From positions 21,576 to 85,575 of the forward strand of contig NW_004086066.1 in NCBI RefSeq assembly GCF_000220395.1: a stretch of DNA of 64,000 nucleotides. Direction: 5' to 3'. Origin of the DNA: Ichthyophthirius multifiliis (taxonomy: Eukaryota; Ciliophora; Oligohymenophorea; Hymenostomatida). Below the pieces are notes generated by a model. It made no database searches. It was not told where the DNA came from and saw nothing but the letters and a program-made list of their open reading frames with translations. The translations under genes were made by a program, and so were the position numbers. Within the stretch, counting starts at the first letter, position 1. Each line of letters begins with the position of its first letter. This document shows positions 1 to 12,418 of this stretch, one piece after another.

Positions 1-935
1 TTTATTTTAATTTAAAATATATTTCTTATTTTATTTATTCTTTTTTTTTTTTTAATATATATATATATTTCAAAATAGATAAATAAATATATCCTTTTAA
101 ATAATCCTTTATTATTTCTTTTATTTCTTTTTTTCTAACATATATTACTAAAATATGCCATTTTTTAATAACACAATATAAATTATAAAAAATATATAAA
201 TTTATATAATATTAATTTATTAATAAAATAACTTTATTAAGTATATGCTATATAACTTTTTAATTATAATTTAAATATCATATTTTAAATTCTAAGTATA
301 ATTTTTTATGAGTTTTTATAATAAATTAAAATTTTATTAAAATATTAAAATAAAAAACTTATAATTAAGAATGTTCTAAATATAAATTTAATTAATTATT
401 AATATATTTTTGTATAATTATTTTAATCTAATTTTTGTATTTTTATTATTATTCGCTCAATCAAATAAAATAAAAAAAAATTATTATAAAAAATGAAAAT
501 AAATAAAATAAACAATATATATTTATAGAAGAATAATAAAAATAAAAAATATTTAAATATTTTAAAATTAATGATTTGAGAAATACTAATTATAATTTAT
601 AAAAATATACAAATAAAATATAATTATAAGTTTAAAATTTTAAAAAAACATTATAATATCAGTTAATTATAAATATATAAACATTTTAATTGTTAATATT
701 AATAATATTTTTAATAAATTATACTTTTACTTAGAAATTTATTACTATATTGAATTTAAAAAAAATCGTTAAAAAATTAATATTAAAAAATTAATAAAAT
801 AAAAAACATTTAAAATATATAAAAAAATAAAACACAAGTAATTTTATAATTATAAAAATAGAATTTACTAACAAATTAAAATATATTTCATTTTTTTAAT
901 AAAAAAAATAAATTAAATTTGATAAAATATAATAA
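1..935. other. AT-rich intergenic, no gene seen
   Basis: Almost pure A/T with short homopolymers and TA runs. No conserved motif or consistent frame was recognised. The last part, just before the ATG at 936, is presumably the promoter and 5' UTR of the cyclic-nucleotide-binding protein gene. Confidence 0.6.
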
Positions 936-3036
936 ATGAATGATTAATCTTTATAGGTGAGTAAAAAAAACAACTTTTTAATATAACAAAAAAACCTAAA
1001 AAAAATAAAAAAAAGAAAGCTATAAGAATACTATAAAAAAATTTTAAATAAAGAAAAAATAAGGAAATATAAATTCTTCAATAATAAACAAAAGAAATAC
1101 TATTTTTTAAATAATACATATAACAAAATTAATAAAACAGTTAAAATAAATAAAAAATAAAAATATAATAAATAAAAAGTTCACAGGTAATGTTGCTAAT
1201 ATATGAAATATTAATTTTTTGAAAAAAACTCAATTGTTTTTGAATAAGGGTAAACAGGAACTACATTTTACATAATTTTAAAAGGAGAAGTAGGAATATA
1301 TATAAAATTAGGTCCAGAAAATTAAAATCAATGCATTAAATGTTTATATGATGGATAAAGTTTCGGAGAACTCGCTTTATTATAAAACTAACCAAGATTA
1401 GCTACAATAATATGTCATTAAGAATGTAATATGGCAATTTTAGACAAAAAAGATTTTACAAATATATTAAAATAAACTGAGTAAGAAAAACTTTTAAAAC
1501 AAATATAATTTTTTTCCTAAATACCTTTTTTTTAATATTTGAATTATAATTAACTGAAATTACTTTATATAAATTCTCACAAAATGAAATTCTAAAAAGA
1601 TGAATATGTTTATAAATAAGAAGATAAACCAAAAGGAGTTTATATAGTTCTATATGGTCATTTTACACTTTTGAAAATCATCGAAAAAATCGAAGAAAAA
1701 AAAGAAGATGAAACATTAATATTAAAAAATTAATAATTAAACTAAAAATCTTCTAAAGTAAAAAATATAAAAATAAAAATAAATATAAAAAAAGCTTGCA
1801 ATATGGTAACCTTTTGAATTATTTGGAGAAGAAGAAATAATAAAAAAAACAAGAAGATAATTTTCAGTATAATGTAGTTCATTATAAGGGGAAGTAATAA
1901 TGTTTAAAGAATTTGATTTTTGGAATAGGATTATGTAAGATTAAGGTTCCAAATAAACAATTTTGGAAAGAATTAAATTAAAAGAGGGTTGGATTAATAA
2001 ACAAATAGATGATATTTAATTTTATATGAAAAAATATTCTAATTATTATTATTAAAATTTATTGTCAAAATGTATTCAAAGGAAAAATTAAAATTCTTTA
2101 AATAATAAATAATTAGATAAATAAAAAGAATTTTTAATTACATAATTTAAATCTAATGATAATATTGTCTAATTAAATAAAGAAGAAATAAAATAAGAAT
2201 AAATCATGAATCCTTAAAAAAATTAAAAATATTATTCCAAATAATAATAATAAAATTATTAATTATCTATTGATTATTATAGATTGTTTCCTCAAAATCA
2301 TATAAGAAAATTATCAAATAATTCATAAAACGAATAAAGACATACTCCTTTGAAAAATGAAAATATAAAAATTAAAGAAAATGATTAACATAATAGTGAA
2401 AAAAAATATCACAAATAATCAACTCAATTATCAAAAGAAGATTAAGTTAAAAATGAATAAAAAACTTATAATTTTTTAGAACCTAAAAGTAATAAATATT
2501 TATAAAAAAAAACAAAATACATAAGATTATAATAAAGGTTCTCAAAAACTAAAGAAACTATTAATAGAAAGCCATATATAAAAATAAGTTAAGGAAATAT
2601 AAAATATAAGTAAAGATATAGAAATTAAAAAAAAAGATAATATAATTGGGTAACAATAATTTTAATAGTTTATAAATTAATAATTAAAATATAAAAATTA
2701 TTAAGATATAAAATAAAACATGTATTTTTATAAAATTAATAATTAAAAAAATCCAAAATAGTATTTTAAAAACTTTAGTAATTATTTATAATAATAATAA
2801 AGCTTTACTTAAATTAAAATTTAAGTAAAAAACAAACTGTTTTTAATGAATTGTTAAAATTAAAAAAATCTCCTCTAAAAAAATAAGTTTTTAGTTTAAT
2901 TAATAATTAAAACAGTTCATAAAAATAACATTCTTTTATTATTATTAATAATTAAATTATTGTATAAAGATCAAATAGTTTTTCACATTAAAAAAATACT
3001 TAAAATTTAAATAAAAAACCTGAAATTAAAAATTGA
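936..3036 (+). CDS. Tandem cyclic-nucleotide-binding-domain protein
   Basis: Probable cytosolic cyclic-nucleotide sensor of about 654 residues. The model starts at ATG 936 and has three GT-AG introns (957-1015, 1140-1179, 1758-1794); the spliced length is exactly 655 codons ending at TGA 3034-3036. The first CNB domain (roughly residues 45-160) reads QCCQYMKYQFFEKNSIVFEQ, then FYIILKGEVGIY, then the phosphate-binding cassette FGELALLQNQPRLATI with its Arg. A second, more divergent CNB domain (roughly 175-310) contains GVYIVLYGHFTLL and PFELFGEEEI. The remaining C-terminal half is Q/N/K-rich, low in complexity and probably disordered. No kinase or channel segment is present, so this resembles ciliate CNB-only proteins more than PKG. 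PKA regulatory subunit is less likely because no inhibitor motif was seen. The part after about 2640 is less protein-like and its splicing could differ. Confidence 0.8.
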
Positions 3037-3388
3037 TTTTTTAATAAATTTTAAAATAAGAATATTGATAAAACTCTTCAATAAAATAATACTTAATCAC
3101 TTTATTAACAAAAATATCTTATAGTATAAATTGTAATTTATAGTTATAATATTAAAATAAATACATTTGATAATATATAATTAGATAGATATATTTATAA
3201 ATTATCAATTTTTACTTTTCCTACATATATTTATATATATTGTCCTTATTTATACATATTTAAAATCTATATAATATAATAAATAATTATTTATTAAAAA
3301 TATACTAATAAAAAGTTAATTATTTAATAAAAGTATAAATATTTATAAATAAAAGTTTCAAAAAAATATAAAGTATCAATAAAAAAAA
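3037..3388. other. Intergenic spacer between the CNB protein and SPEF2
   Basis: AT-rich, with short TATATA stretches near 3230 and 3280. The A-rich run just before ATG 3389 is typical of the starts in this window. Nothing else seen. Confidence 0.5.
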
Positions 3389-6300
3389 ATGACTGATTTA
3401 AAATAATGGCTTAATAATGATATAAAAGTAACATAAAAAATAAACTCATTTGATGATGAATAATTAAAAAACGGTTATGTTTACCGATATATATTTTAAA
3501 AATTGGGAGTTCCTTCTGTACTTTATCATTTAGAAAACCGGTATATGAATATATATATTTATTTACATATATATCAATAAATAAAAAGAAAAGATTAAAA
3601 TTTTATACAAAAAAATTACTAATAAATATAGCAAATATTAAAGGAAAAATTTAACATATAAACACCAGCTAAATACTAAAATAATTTAGAAATATTACAA
3701 GAATTAAATAAAGTAAATAAATAAATCAAAAAAATATAAATCAAAAAATACAAAATAAAAGCATTATATTCAATATACAAAAACAAACTAAGATAGTAAA
3801 TCTAATTCTAATAAAATATTAAGATTAGTAAATACTAAAAGATTTCACGACTTAAGTATTGCATCAACAATGCCTGCGAAAATATTAGCTATAGAATCTT
3901 AACTGGAAAAATTCCGAGAATAAAAAATAAAAAGTGAATAATTAGCAAAAATTTAAAAAGAAATGGAAACAAAATAAGAAAAAGTATTTTATACTTCAAT
4001 GAGAGAATATGAATTAAATAAAATAAAAAAAGCACATTAATATATATAAGACTAAACAAAAAATATATAATAATAATGGAGTATTTCTTAATAAAAATAT
4101 TAAAATAGATTACATAAAGAACAAGAACTATAAGAATATTTAACTAACAGAATAAAAAAATAAATATTAGATGAAAAAAATTTCCAAAATAATGAATTTT
4201 AAACTGGATTAGATTATTTCTAAGAAAACTGTATTATATAGGGTGTTTAATTAGAACATGATCCTGATAATATTAAACCTCCTCCAAAATAACATTTTTC
4301 AATAAATGCAACTATGATAAAACTTAGAGAAAAAACTTAAAAAAGTTAATTAGCAAGAAAAGATAGAGAAAAAAGGTTTTATTTATTTAATTAATTGAAT
4401 TTTTTTTGAAACAAAAATAAAAAAAAAGAAAAAATAAAATGATTGCAGAATAATAAAGAGAAGAAGAAATTATAGAATAAAAAAAAAATGAAGAATTAAT
4501 GTTATAAAAATTTAATGAAAAATGCATATAATAAAGATATATTGGAAATAAATATTATATAAAATAATTAAAAGAAGAAAAAATTATACAAAATAGAATA
4601 GAAAATGAAAAAAAAGAAGAAGAGAAAAAAATGTAATTTATATAAGAATAAGATGAATTGAAAAAAGATGAAACAATAGTAATTGAAAAATTAAGAAAGG
4701 AATAATATAAAAATTAGTAATTAGAATATATGTAAATAAACTTAGAGGATAAAATATAAAAAAGACTTAAACATAATAATATTTGTTAAAATATTTTAGA
4801 ATAAATACTTGATTTAACTGAAGCATCCTATCAAAATTAAATTTAAAACAGTTAAAAATATAAATAAATATATTTTATTTGTTTTTTAAATACATTGATA
4901 AAAATACAAAAAATATAATAGATTCTATTTAAGTAGAAATGTCTTTTTGGGTAAAATATTTACATAAATTTGTAGAAGGGAAAAATATGAATAATGAATA
5001 AAATATTACCATGTTTAACTAAAATGATTTAGATTAATAATTAAATGTAAACATATAAGAATAAGAGAATTTCTTAAATTAAGCTTTTTTTGATTATTAT
5101 CATAATTTATAAATATGGTAACCTTTATACTATTTTGATTAACAAGAATATCAAATATTTAATTAAGTAAAATAAAAAACAAATATATTTTTAAGAATAT
5201 AATAAAATATTAAAAAATTAAAAGCCTATTAATAATGATATATTAGGAGATTTCTTAGTTTAACTTTTGGATAAAATATACCCTAAATTAGATATGAAAA
5301 CAAAACCTGAAGATTTGCCAGATTATATGCCTTTAAGAATATCAATTATAGGTAATAAGTTTAGTGGAAAAAAGCAAATTGTTAATTTAATAAAATAGAA
5401 ATATTAAATAGAAATAATAGATGTATACTAAGTTATAGATGAGGCAATAAAATACGTAAAAAAAACAACAACAAAAAACAAAAAAATTAAAAAAATATTA
5501 TATAAAAGGCATTTCCACCTCCAGAAGATGAAAACGATAAAAAAAAAGGAAAAAAAAAAGAATAAAAAAAAGGTGGATAACCCGAAGAAGAAAAAAAGCA
5601 AAATCCTGAATTAAAAGAATTAGGTATTTAAGCTTAAAAAGAAAATTCTTAATATTCTGATTATACATTAACTTGTGCAGCAGTGATTAAAATTAAATAA
5701 CTTTTCCGAGTTTTATAGAAACAAGAAATTTTATAATTAATAGAATAAGCTAAAATTAAAGAAAATGATAGACAAGCCTAAATAAAAAAGGAATTAGAAG
5801 ATTAATTAAAAAAAAAAGCTTCTAAAAAAGGGAAAGACTAAAAAAAATCTGAATAAGAAGACAATATAACTCCAACTCCAGAAGAAATAATATAAAAAAT
5901 CATATAAATGCCTAAAACATTTGAATTTTCGCAAGGTTATGCTTTATTAAATTTCCCTTAAAATCTTAATTAAGCAAAATTATTGGAAGAGTAACTAACT
6001 GGATATATTATTGAATCTGAAAGACTTAATTAAGAAGGAGAAAGCTTAAAAGAGTACATAGCATAATTATTACACCCTTCAGTGAGAGAAGTTGAACAAA
6101 AAATTATTAAAGGAGGTCTTAATTTAATTGTAAACCTAAATATTGATGATGAAGAAAGTATTAGAAGATCTTCAAATAGAAGACTTGATCCTGTTTCAGG
6201 AGAAATTTATAATTTAATAGATAATCCACCCCCTTTAGATGTAAAAGGACTATAGGAAAGACTTTAAATATGTAATGATTGGGAAAATTAATAGATAAAA

Positions 6301-6607
6301 GAATATAATGAAAAATATGAGGAAAAAACAGAATAATTAAAAGAATGGTTTGAAGCTTATGGGATATAAGAATACGGATTTAGGTCATTAGTTGATATAA
6401 AATTAAATAACAAACATGAAGTTTTATAAGAAGTAGATGAAAAAATTTAATAATTATTGGAAATTCAGAAAACAGAGTATGAAAAAATATAATAAGAATT
6501 GGAAAAATGCTAATAAGATTAGAATTCTGAAAATAATTAAGATTAAAATTCTGAAAAAAAATAAGATAAAAATAAAAATAATTAAGAGTAAATTGATAAT
6601 GAATAAT

Positions 6608-6685
<78 letters not shown>

Positions 6686-8333
6686 GGATATTTCCATAGT
6701 ATTTAATTAGATAATTTAAGTAATTTTATTACTTTCTATTTTTTTTTATTTACTTATTTTTTTAGAAATAGTTTTTTAGATGTGGTTATAAGCCTAAAAT
6801 AATTACACTAGAGAAATAAAATAAAGTTTAGGCAAAATTGATAATCATAGAGAGTTATTATCTGTTAGATTTTAAGATGTTTAATAAAAATTCCTTTCTA
6901 TTGTTTAAAAACCTGATGATAAATAGGTATTTTTTTTTTATAAAAAAAAAGATATTTCCAAAATTTACTTTTTAATTAAAATAATTATAGTTAAAAATTA
7001 ATAAATTTTAAGATAACTTTAATAGATTTACAGAAGAAAATCAAGAAATGTTAAGGTTTTAAAATACAAAAGAATAACTTAATGAACATTTAAATTAATT
7101 ATATGAATCTTTATGGGATTAAATAGAATAAAAGTAAAAATTATATCTACTAAAAAAAAATATAACAAAAATAAAAATAAAGAAAAAACGAATCAGTAGA
7201 AGAAAGAAAAAATATAATTTCTTCTGGATGGTTTGATTAAGAATGCAATTAAATATATTAAATGTATTTTAGATTATTTTAAATAGAACTAAACCTAGTA
7301 AAAAATAAAAAAATAATAATAAAAAAAATAAAAATAAAATAGCTTTAAGACATTTTAGAAATGATTCTTTATATATAAGATATATTAGAAGGAAGACCAA
7401 TAAATGACCTATAAGAACATGTCATAATAATAGATCATATTTAAGGTTAAAAGCCTTCACATTTAACAGATAATGAAGATGATAATAACTTTCCTAGAAT
7501 AGAAGATTTATTTTAATGCTATGTTGATAAGATAGATAATATAGAAAATTTAATAGAAGAAATTCGTTAGAAGTTTTTTAAAAAGAAAACTATTTCAGGA
7601 AATTAAAACAATAATTAATAACCATAGATATCTAGTTAGATATCAAATTATTAAGATTTGAATGAATTTTATATAAATGTAAGTGAATTATAGAAAAATA
7701 TAGCGAAATCTAGAGGCTTTATGTTAAAATATTAACTTATTCTCAGAATTAAAGAAGTTAAAATTATAGAAAACGCGCTTTATTATAGAATGGATGATTG
7801 GATTATTTTTGGAATTAAATAAGAAAACGATTAAGTATATGAAATAATTTAAGCTTTTAAAAATAATATACTAGAATAAAAGCCTATTGAAACTTTTAAT
7901 ATTTAAACGAGAAACATTTCTGAAACATTTAAAGTTATTTAAAAAACAAAATAAAAAAATATAATTAAAAATATATATAAATGAATATATGATTAATTAA
8001 AATATATATAAAAAAGGTTCTTAATTGTTACAATTAAACTCCTGCTTTAATTTAACCTATTGAAATTTGTTAAAATATACTACATTATAAATTCACTATT
8101 TATTCTTTAATTCTTTTCAATATAGAAATTTATTCTCTTTCTGATAAAAGAGGTATTATTAGTCTTAAAAATTTCGAAAGTATGCTCCTAAGAAGAGGAA
8201 AATCTAAAAATATACCTAAAATTATTTAAGATAATCATAAAAATGTTGTATCTAATATTAGATAGAATTTTAAATAAATTATTTATGATGATAAAATTGA
8301 TTATAGAGTAAAAATAAATATATACTATATTTG

Positions 8334-8366
<33 letters not shown>

Positions 8367-8820
8367 ATATTTTAAAGGATATTATGATTATTTTTATTCT
8401 TTTAAATTCATAAATACCTACTCTTGAAGAATTAAACAATTATAAAGAAAATCTTAACTTTTATAGCAATAGTGGATATATCGAATTAAATATATTTAAT
8501 TAGGTTTAAATTTTTTTTTTTTTTTTTTTTTTTTAATAAATAGTAATTAATTTTTTAGGTTGAAAGCTGGTTTGATTAATATGAAAATGATGATAATGTT
8601 TATGGACTTAATAAATTTAATAGGCTTACTTGTATTAAATAGATAATTTTCGATTTATATTGTGAAAATCATCCTGTAAAATAGATATATTTTTATATTA
8701 TAAATATATATATTTTTAATTAAAATAAAATAGTATATATTAAATATAAATGCTTTTATTGAACCTATGAAGAAGTATTGTACATTAGGTTTTACTCATT
8801 TTAAGAACATAATTATATGA
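3389..8820 (+). CDS. SPEF2: Sperm flagellar protein 2 / CPC1 homologue (central-pair protein)
   Basis: Very large axonemal protein of the C1b central-pair projection. The start MTDLKQWLNNDIKVTQKI followed by YRYIFQKLGVPSVLYHLENR is the calponin-homology-like N terminus of SPEF2. Long charged coiled coils follow (about 3.7-5.1 kb), then the adenylate-kinase-like domain (PLRISIIGNKFSGKKQIV near 5330, with PKTFEFSQGYALLNFP later). The C-terminal half has NYTREIKQSLGKIDNHRELL, ISSGWFDQECNQIY and, near the end, VESWFDQYENDDNVYG. The last exon is set by a 58-nt GT-AG intron after Pro (about 8676-8733) and stops at TGA 8818-8820. Several other introns were placed (for example about 6708-6765, 7930-8015, 8309-8378 and 8503-8560). 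The frame changes across a (TAA)n tract near 6607-6685, see findings. One gene rather than two is supported by homology on both sides. Exact exon borders in the middle are uncertain. Confidence 0.88.
6607..6685 (+). repeat. (TAA)n microsatellite inside SPEF2
   Basis: About 25 uninterrupted TAA/AAT/ATA units, preceded by a short run with one out-of-phase T. Read with the downstream exon phase it encodes poly-Gln; read with the upstream frame it would be poly-Ile. Confidence 0.9.
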
Positions 8821-9009
8821 AATACAAAAATAAACATATTTTTGTTTTTATAACATAATTATTAATAAATAAATTTATAAAAATCATGAACTTTTTTTTT
8901 TTTTTTTAATATAAAAATTTTTTTTATTATCAAAAATTTAATATATATTTTAAAATTTCTTATTATTTAAAAATACTTTTATATAACAAAAAATTGATTA
9001 ATATTAAAA

Positions 9010-10240
9010 ATGCTTTAAAAAAATACATTTAGTAATCAAGCATTGTTATAGTAGTTAGAATAATGGTAGTAATCTCTTACTAAGAATTATCCTATTTTAA
9101 AATAAATAAAATAAATTATATGTAATGGTTATCAAAATAAACAAAATAATATTAATAATAATGTTCATTTTATAGAAAATAATTTATAAAAATAAAAAAT
9201 ATCCAATTTAAATGAAAGATTATATTTGAATGAAAAAATCGAATAAATTTTGTCTAGGATAACATAGGAAATAGAATTATATAAAAATGAAACATATTCA
9301 GTATATAATTTAAAAATAAATATAATTTTATTCAAAAATAACCTTTATTCACCAAAAAAAAATTAAGTAAAATAATTACGATTTTTAAGAAACAATTTAA
9401 AAATATGAATTCTATAATAAAAATTTTTAAAAATTATAGGAAGATTTAAAAAGTGTAAATATAATATAAAATAAATTAATGAATAATAATTTATAATATA
9501 AATAAAGATTTATTGTTATTCATAAGAATTTTATGAACTTAAATAGTCATTTACAAAAAATGAATTATTTTAATAAAAGCATATAAATTCATATTAATAA
9601 TGTAGTTAAATATCAATAAAAAGTCCTTAAAAAATAAATAGGTAAAAATAAATTAAAAATAAACAAATTAAATTATAAATATTAAAGAATAAATAATTTA
9701 CCTAAAGAAAAATAATAAGAAAATTAAACAATTAACGAATAATCGAGTATATAAATAGATTAAACATAATTCATTTCGTAAAATGAAATTTAATAAAACT
9801 TATAAAGAATTTAATAAACTTAAAAAGAAAATAAAAAAAATTAACCAATAAATTATTTGAAAAATGATTTTTCTGCCGAATATTTAGTATAAAAAGAAAT
9901 AAAAAATTTGAAAAAAATTGCTTTTGATTAAAAAGCTAATTTAAAATATCATACTCATGATTAATATGGTACAAATTTTATAAGATATATTTTTATTAAA
10001 TTAAAAAAATTATATAGAGTAAGATATAAAAAAATTAAAATTAGATAATTCATCTGTATAAACATAATGTTAAATATTAAAAGATTAATATTAAGAGCTT
10101 TTAAGTGAATACTAAAAAATCAGTAATTAAAATAAATATTCTTATTATATTATCAAAATAATTTAGAAAAAAATTTAGAATATGAATTAAAAATAAGCTC
10201 ATAATTATAAAATAAACTATTACAATTAAATTGAAGACTT
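9010..10240 (+). CDS. Hypothetical coiled-coil protein
   Basis: Not assigned to a family. ATG 9010 begins MLQKNTFSNQALLQQLEQWQ. Two GT-AG introns (9301-9367 and 9969-10017) keep a consistent frame and give a protein of at least 370 residues. It is rich in Q, N, K and I, with heptad-like stretches such as SNLNERLYLNEKIEQILSRI and, after the second intron, QCQILKDQYQELLSEYQKI. No signal peptide or membrane segment was seen. It lies between SPEF2 and PACRG on the same strand, so a ciliary role is possible but is only guilt by association. The 3' end is unresolved. The frame runs on without TGA into low-complexity DNA after about 10240; a splice to the acceptor ending near 10336 with a TGA near 10437 is one alternative. 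Confidence 0.6.
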
Positions 10241-10655
10241 TAATATATCTTTTTTTTATATATATATATATAAAATTTTTATGTGTTTAAAAATATTTTT
10301 GATTTTAAATAATTTATTAAATATAATCTGTTTCAGAACAAAAATTAAGAATAAAATTTATTTCTAAATTTTACATTAAAAATTATATATAATAATATAT
10401 TTATATTTTATAATTATTTTTATTTATAAATTTAATGAAATTTTTCTTATAATAATTATTTTTTCATTTATAAAATACATATTCCTTTAAAAGTATTCAA
10501 TAATACAAATAGATTTATAAATTATTTAATTATAAGTCTTAATTATATAAATAGCATTTAAAAAAAATATATGAAAAAATATCAACTCTCATAATTTCTA
10601 ATGTAAAAAAATTATCTTTTTTATATAACTTATTTCAATTATATAATGAAAAAAA

Positions 10656-10734
<79 letters not shown>

Positions 10735-10814
10735 ATAAATAAAAAAAAAGCATAATATAAATTTTTCAAAAAAAAAAAAAAAAATAGATTAATAAAAAAA
10801 AAATAGATTAAAAA
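10241..10814. other. Intergenic, PACRG upstream region with TA tract
   Basis: AT-rich DNA that may hold the 3' end of the preceding coiled-coil gene and that carries the long TA repeat upstream of PACRG. No independent gene seen. Confidence 0.5.
10664..10735. repeat. (TA)n dinucleotide tract
   Basis: About 70 nt of nearly pure alternating TA, ending roughly 80 bp before the PACRG start codon. It is one of the longest such tracts in the window. It could exclude nucleosomes in a promoter, but that is inference. Confidence 0.9.
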
Positions 10815-11985
10815 ATGCTTCCAAAAGTAAATCAACCAAACGCATAACAAACATTACTTAAAAAAGATAACATAGCTTCCTAATTAATTGTAGAAGATCA
10901 CTTAAAGAGCATGTTAGCTAAATCTGCTAATGCAGTATATAAGCCATGGAAAAACAATTTTGCACCAAAAAATCCTCATTCTCCATTTGGGGATTATCCA
11001 AAGGAATTTATGCAAATCAAAAAAATCGCTCCAAAAAAACACACTCCAATACATGAAGATTCTTAAGCTGCTACAGTTATAAGTTAAAAAATAAAAAATA
11101 TATATATATAATATAAAAATAAAAAATAGATAAGTTTTAAGGATTAAGATAAGGTACAGGTGGAAAAACAGCAAGCCTATTACCTCATAAATAATTTTGT
11201 TTTCCGCCATAACCTTAGTGCGGAGCATTTGTTTAGAGATCAATTCCTTTGTCTGAATTCAGAAGATATTATGATAGAGGAGATTTACCTATTAAAGTAG
11301 ATCATTAAGGATCTGTAAATAAAATAATTTGGAAAATATCACCTGAATAATTAGATTATCATCATTATTTACCTATTTTCTTTGATGGATTAAGAGAAAA
11401 AATGGATCCTTATAGATTTCTTGCTATTTTAGGTACTTATGATTTACTTGAAAAAGGTGCAAATAAAATTCTTCCTGTTATCCCTTAATTGATTATTCCT
11501 ATTAAAAGTATAATTTAAAATATTTAATATTTTTTATATATATCTTCTTTTTTAAAAAAAAATAAAAAGCTGGATTAAATACTAGAGACCCGGAAATCAT
11601 TGGAATTTTATTAAAAATTCTTTAAAAATTAGTTGTTAGTGGAGATATGATTGGTGAGGCTTTGGTAATATATATTATTTTTTTGTAATTTTTATTTATA
11701 TATTTATATTTTTAAAAGGTTCCATATTATAGACAAATACTACCTATTTTCAATTTATATAAAAATAAAAATATGAATATTGGAGATTTTATTGATTATG
11801 GTTAAAGAAAAAAATTAACTTTAGGCGATCTTATTTAAGAAACATTAGAATTATTTGAATAAACTGGAGGAGAAGTATTATAATTTTATATAATATTTAA
11901 ATATAAATATTTTTTATAAAAATAGGATGCTTTTATTAATATTAAATATATGGTTCCTACATATGAAAGTTGCGTTCATAATTGA
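10815..11985 (+). CDS. PACRG: Parkin co-regulated gene protein (PACRG), ciliary inner-junction protein
   Basis: PACRG is a microtubule inner-junction protein that ties the A and B tubules of axonemal doublets together. Five exons (introns 11083-11129, 11508-11569, 11665-11718, 11875-11925) splice to 319 codons exactly, giving 318 residues with TGA at 11983-11985. Recognisable blocks are [93 protein letters not shown] and the terminal [10 protein letters not shown], matching the animal family throughout. The Gln of IPQLIIP is encoded by TAA, a clean case of the ciliate code. The N-terminal 60-70 residues, with [16 protein letters not shown], are less conserved, as is usual. All catalogued PACRG blocks are intact. 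Confidence 0.97.
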
Positions 11986-12418
11986 AAAAGGAATTTATAA
12001 ATAAAAAAAAGAAAGAAAAATAAACATATATATTTATAATTTATAAATATTTTTTATTTTTTTAATATTTTAGAAAACATTTTATTTTTTAATTTTAAAT
12101 TATAATTACATATAAAAGTAATTAAATAAAATTGAAAAAAAATTAATAAAGCTACTAAAAAAATTTAATTAAATTTCAATAAAATTTACAAAGTATTACG
12201 CATTGGTTATATTTTTTAAATAAATATAAATTTTGATTATATTTATTCTAAAATTAAAAAAATAAATTAATAGATCATATATATATATATATATTTAAAA
12301 AAAAATACTTAATTTAAAAATTGCATTATTTTTTAAATTTTCTATAATATATAAATTAAAAATCAAAATTTATTTTAAAAATTCGAGTTTTAACTTAAAA
12401 TACCAACTTTAAGATTTT
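11986..12418. other. Convergent intergenic spacer
   Basis: AT-rich region between the 3' ends of PACRG (+) and a minus-strand coiled-coil gene. A short TA run lies near 12280. No gene or clear terminator seen. Confidence 0.5.

Noticed and set aside
3034-3180. Readthrough of TGA extending the CNB protein by about 50 residues
   Set aside because: The frame stays open after TGA, but in this DNA any frame tends to stay open. TGA acts as stop elsewhere and the added residues show no domain.
6380-6697. Minus-strand open frame encoding a poly-Leu/Ile protein
   Set aside because: It is the complement of the (TAA)n repeat in SPEF2. The plus strand has clear homology here, so this is a shadow.
10664-10735. 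(TA)n tract as a replication origin or transposon end
   Set aside because: Simple sequence only; no terminal inverted repeats, target duplication or origin motif were seen.
10914-11243. Minus-strand open frame over PACRG
   Set aside because: Overlaps PACRG exons with strong homology; no minus-strand evidence.
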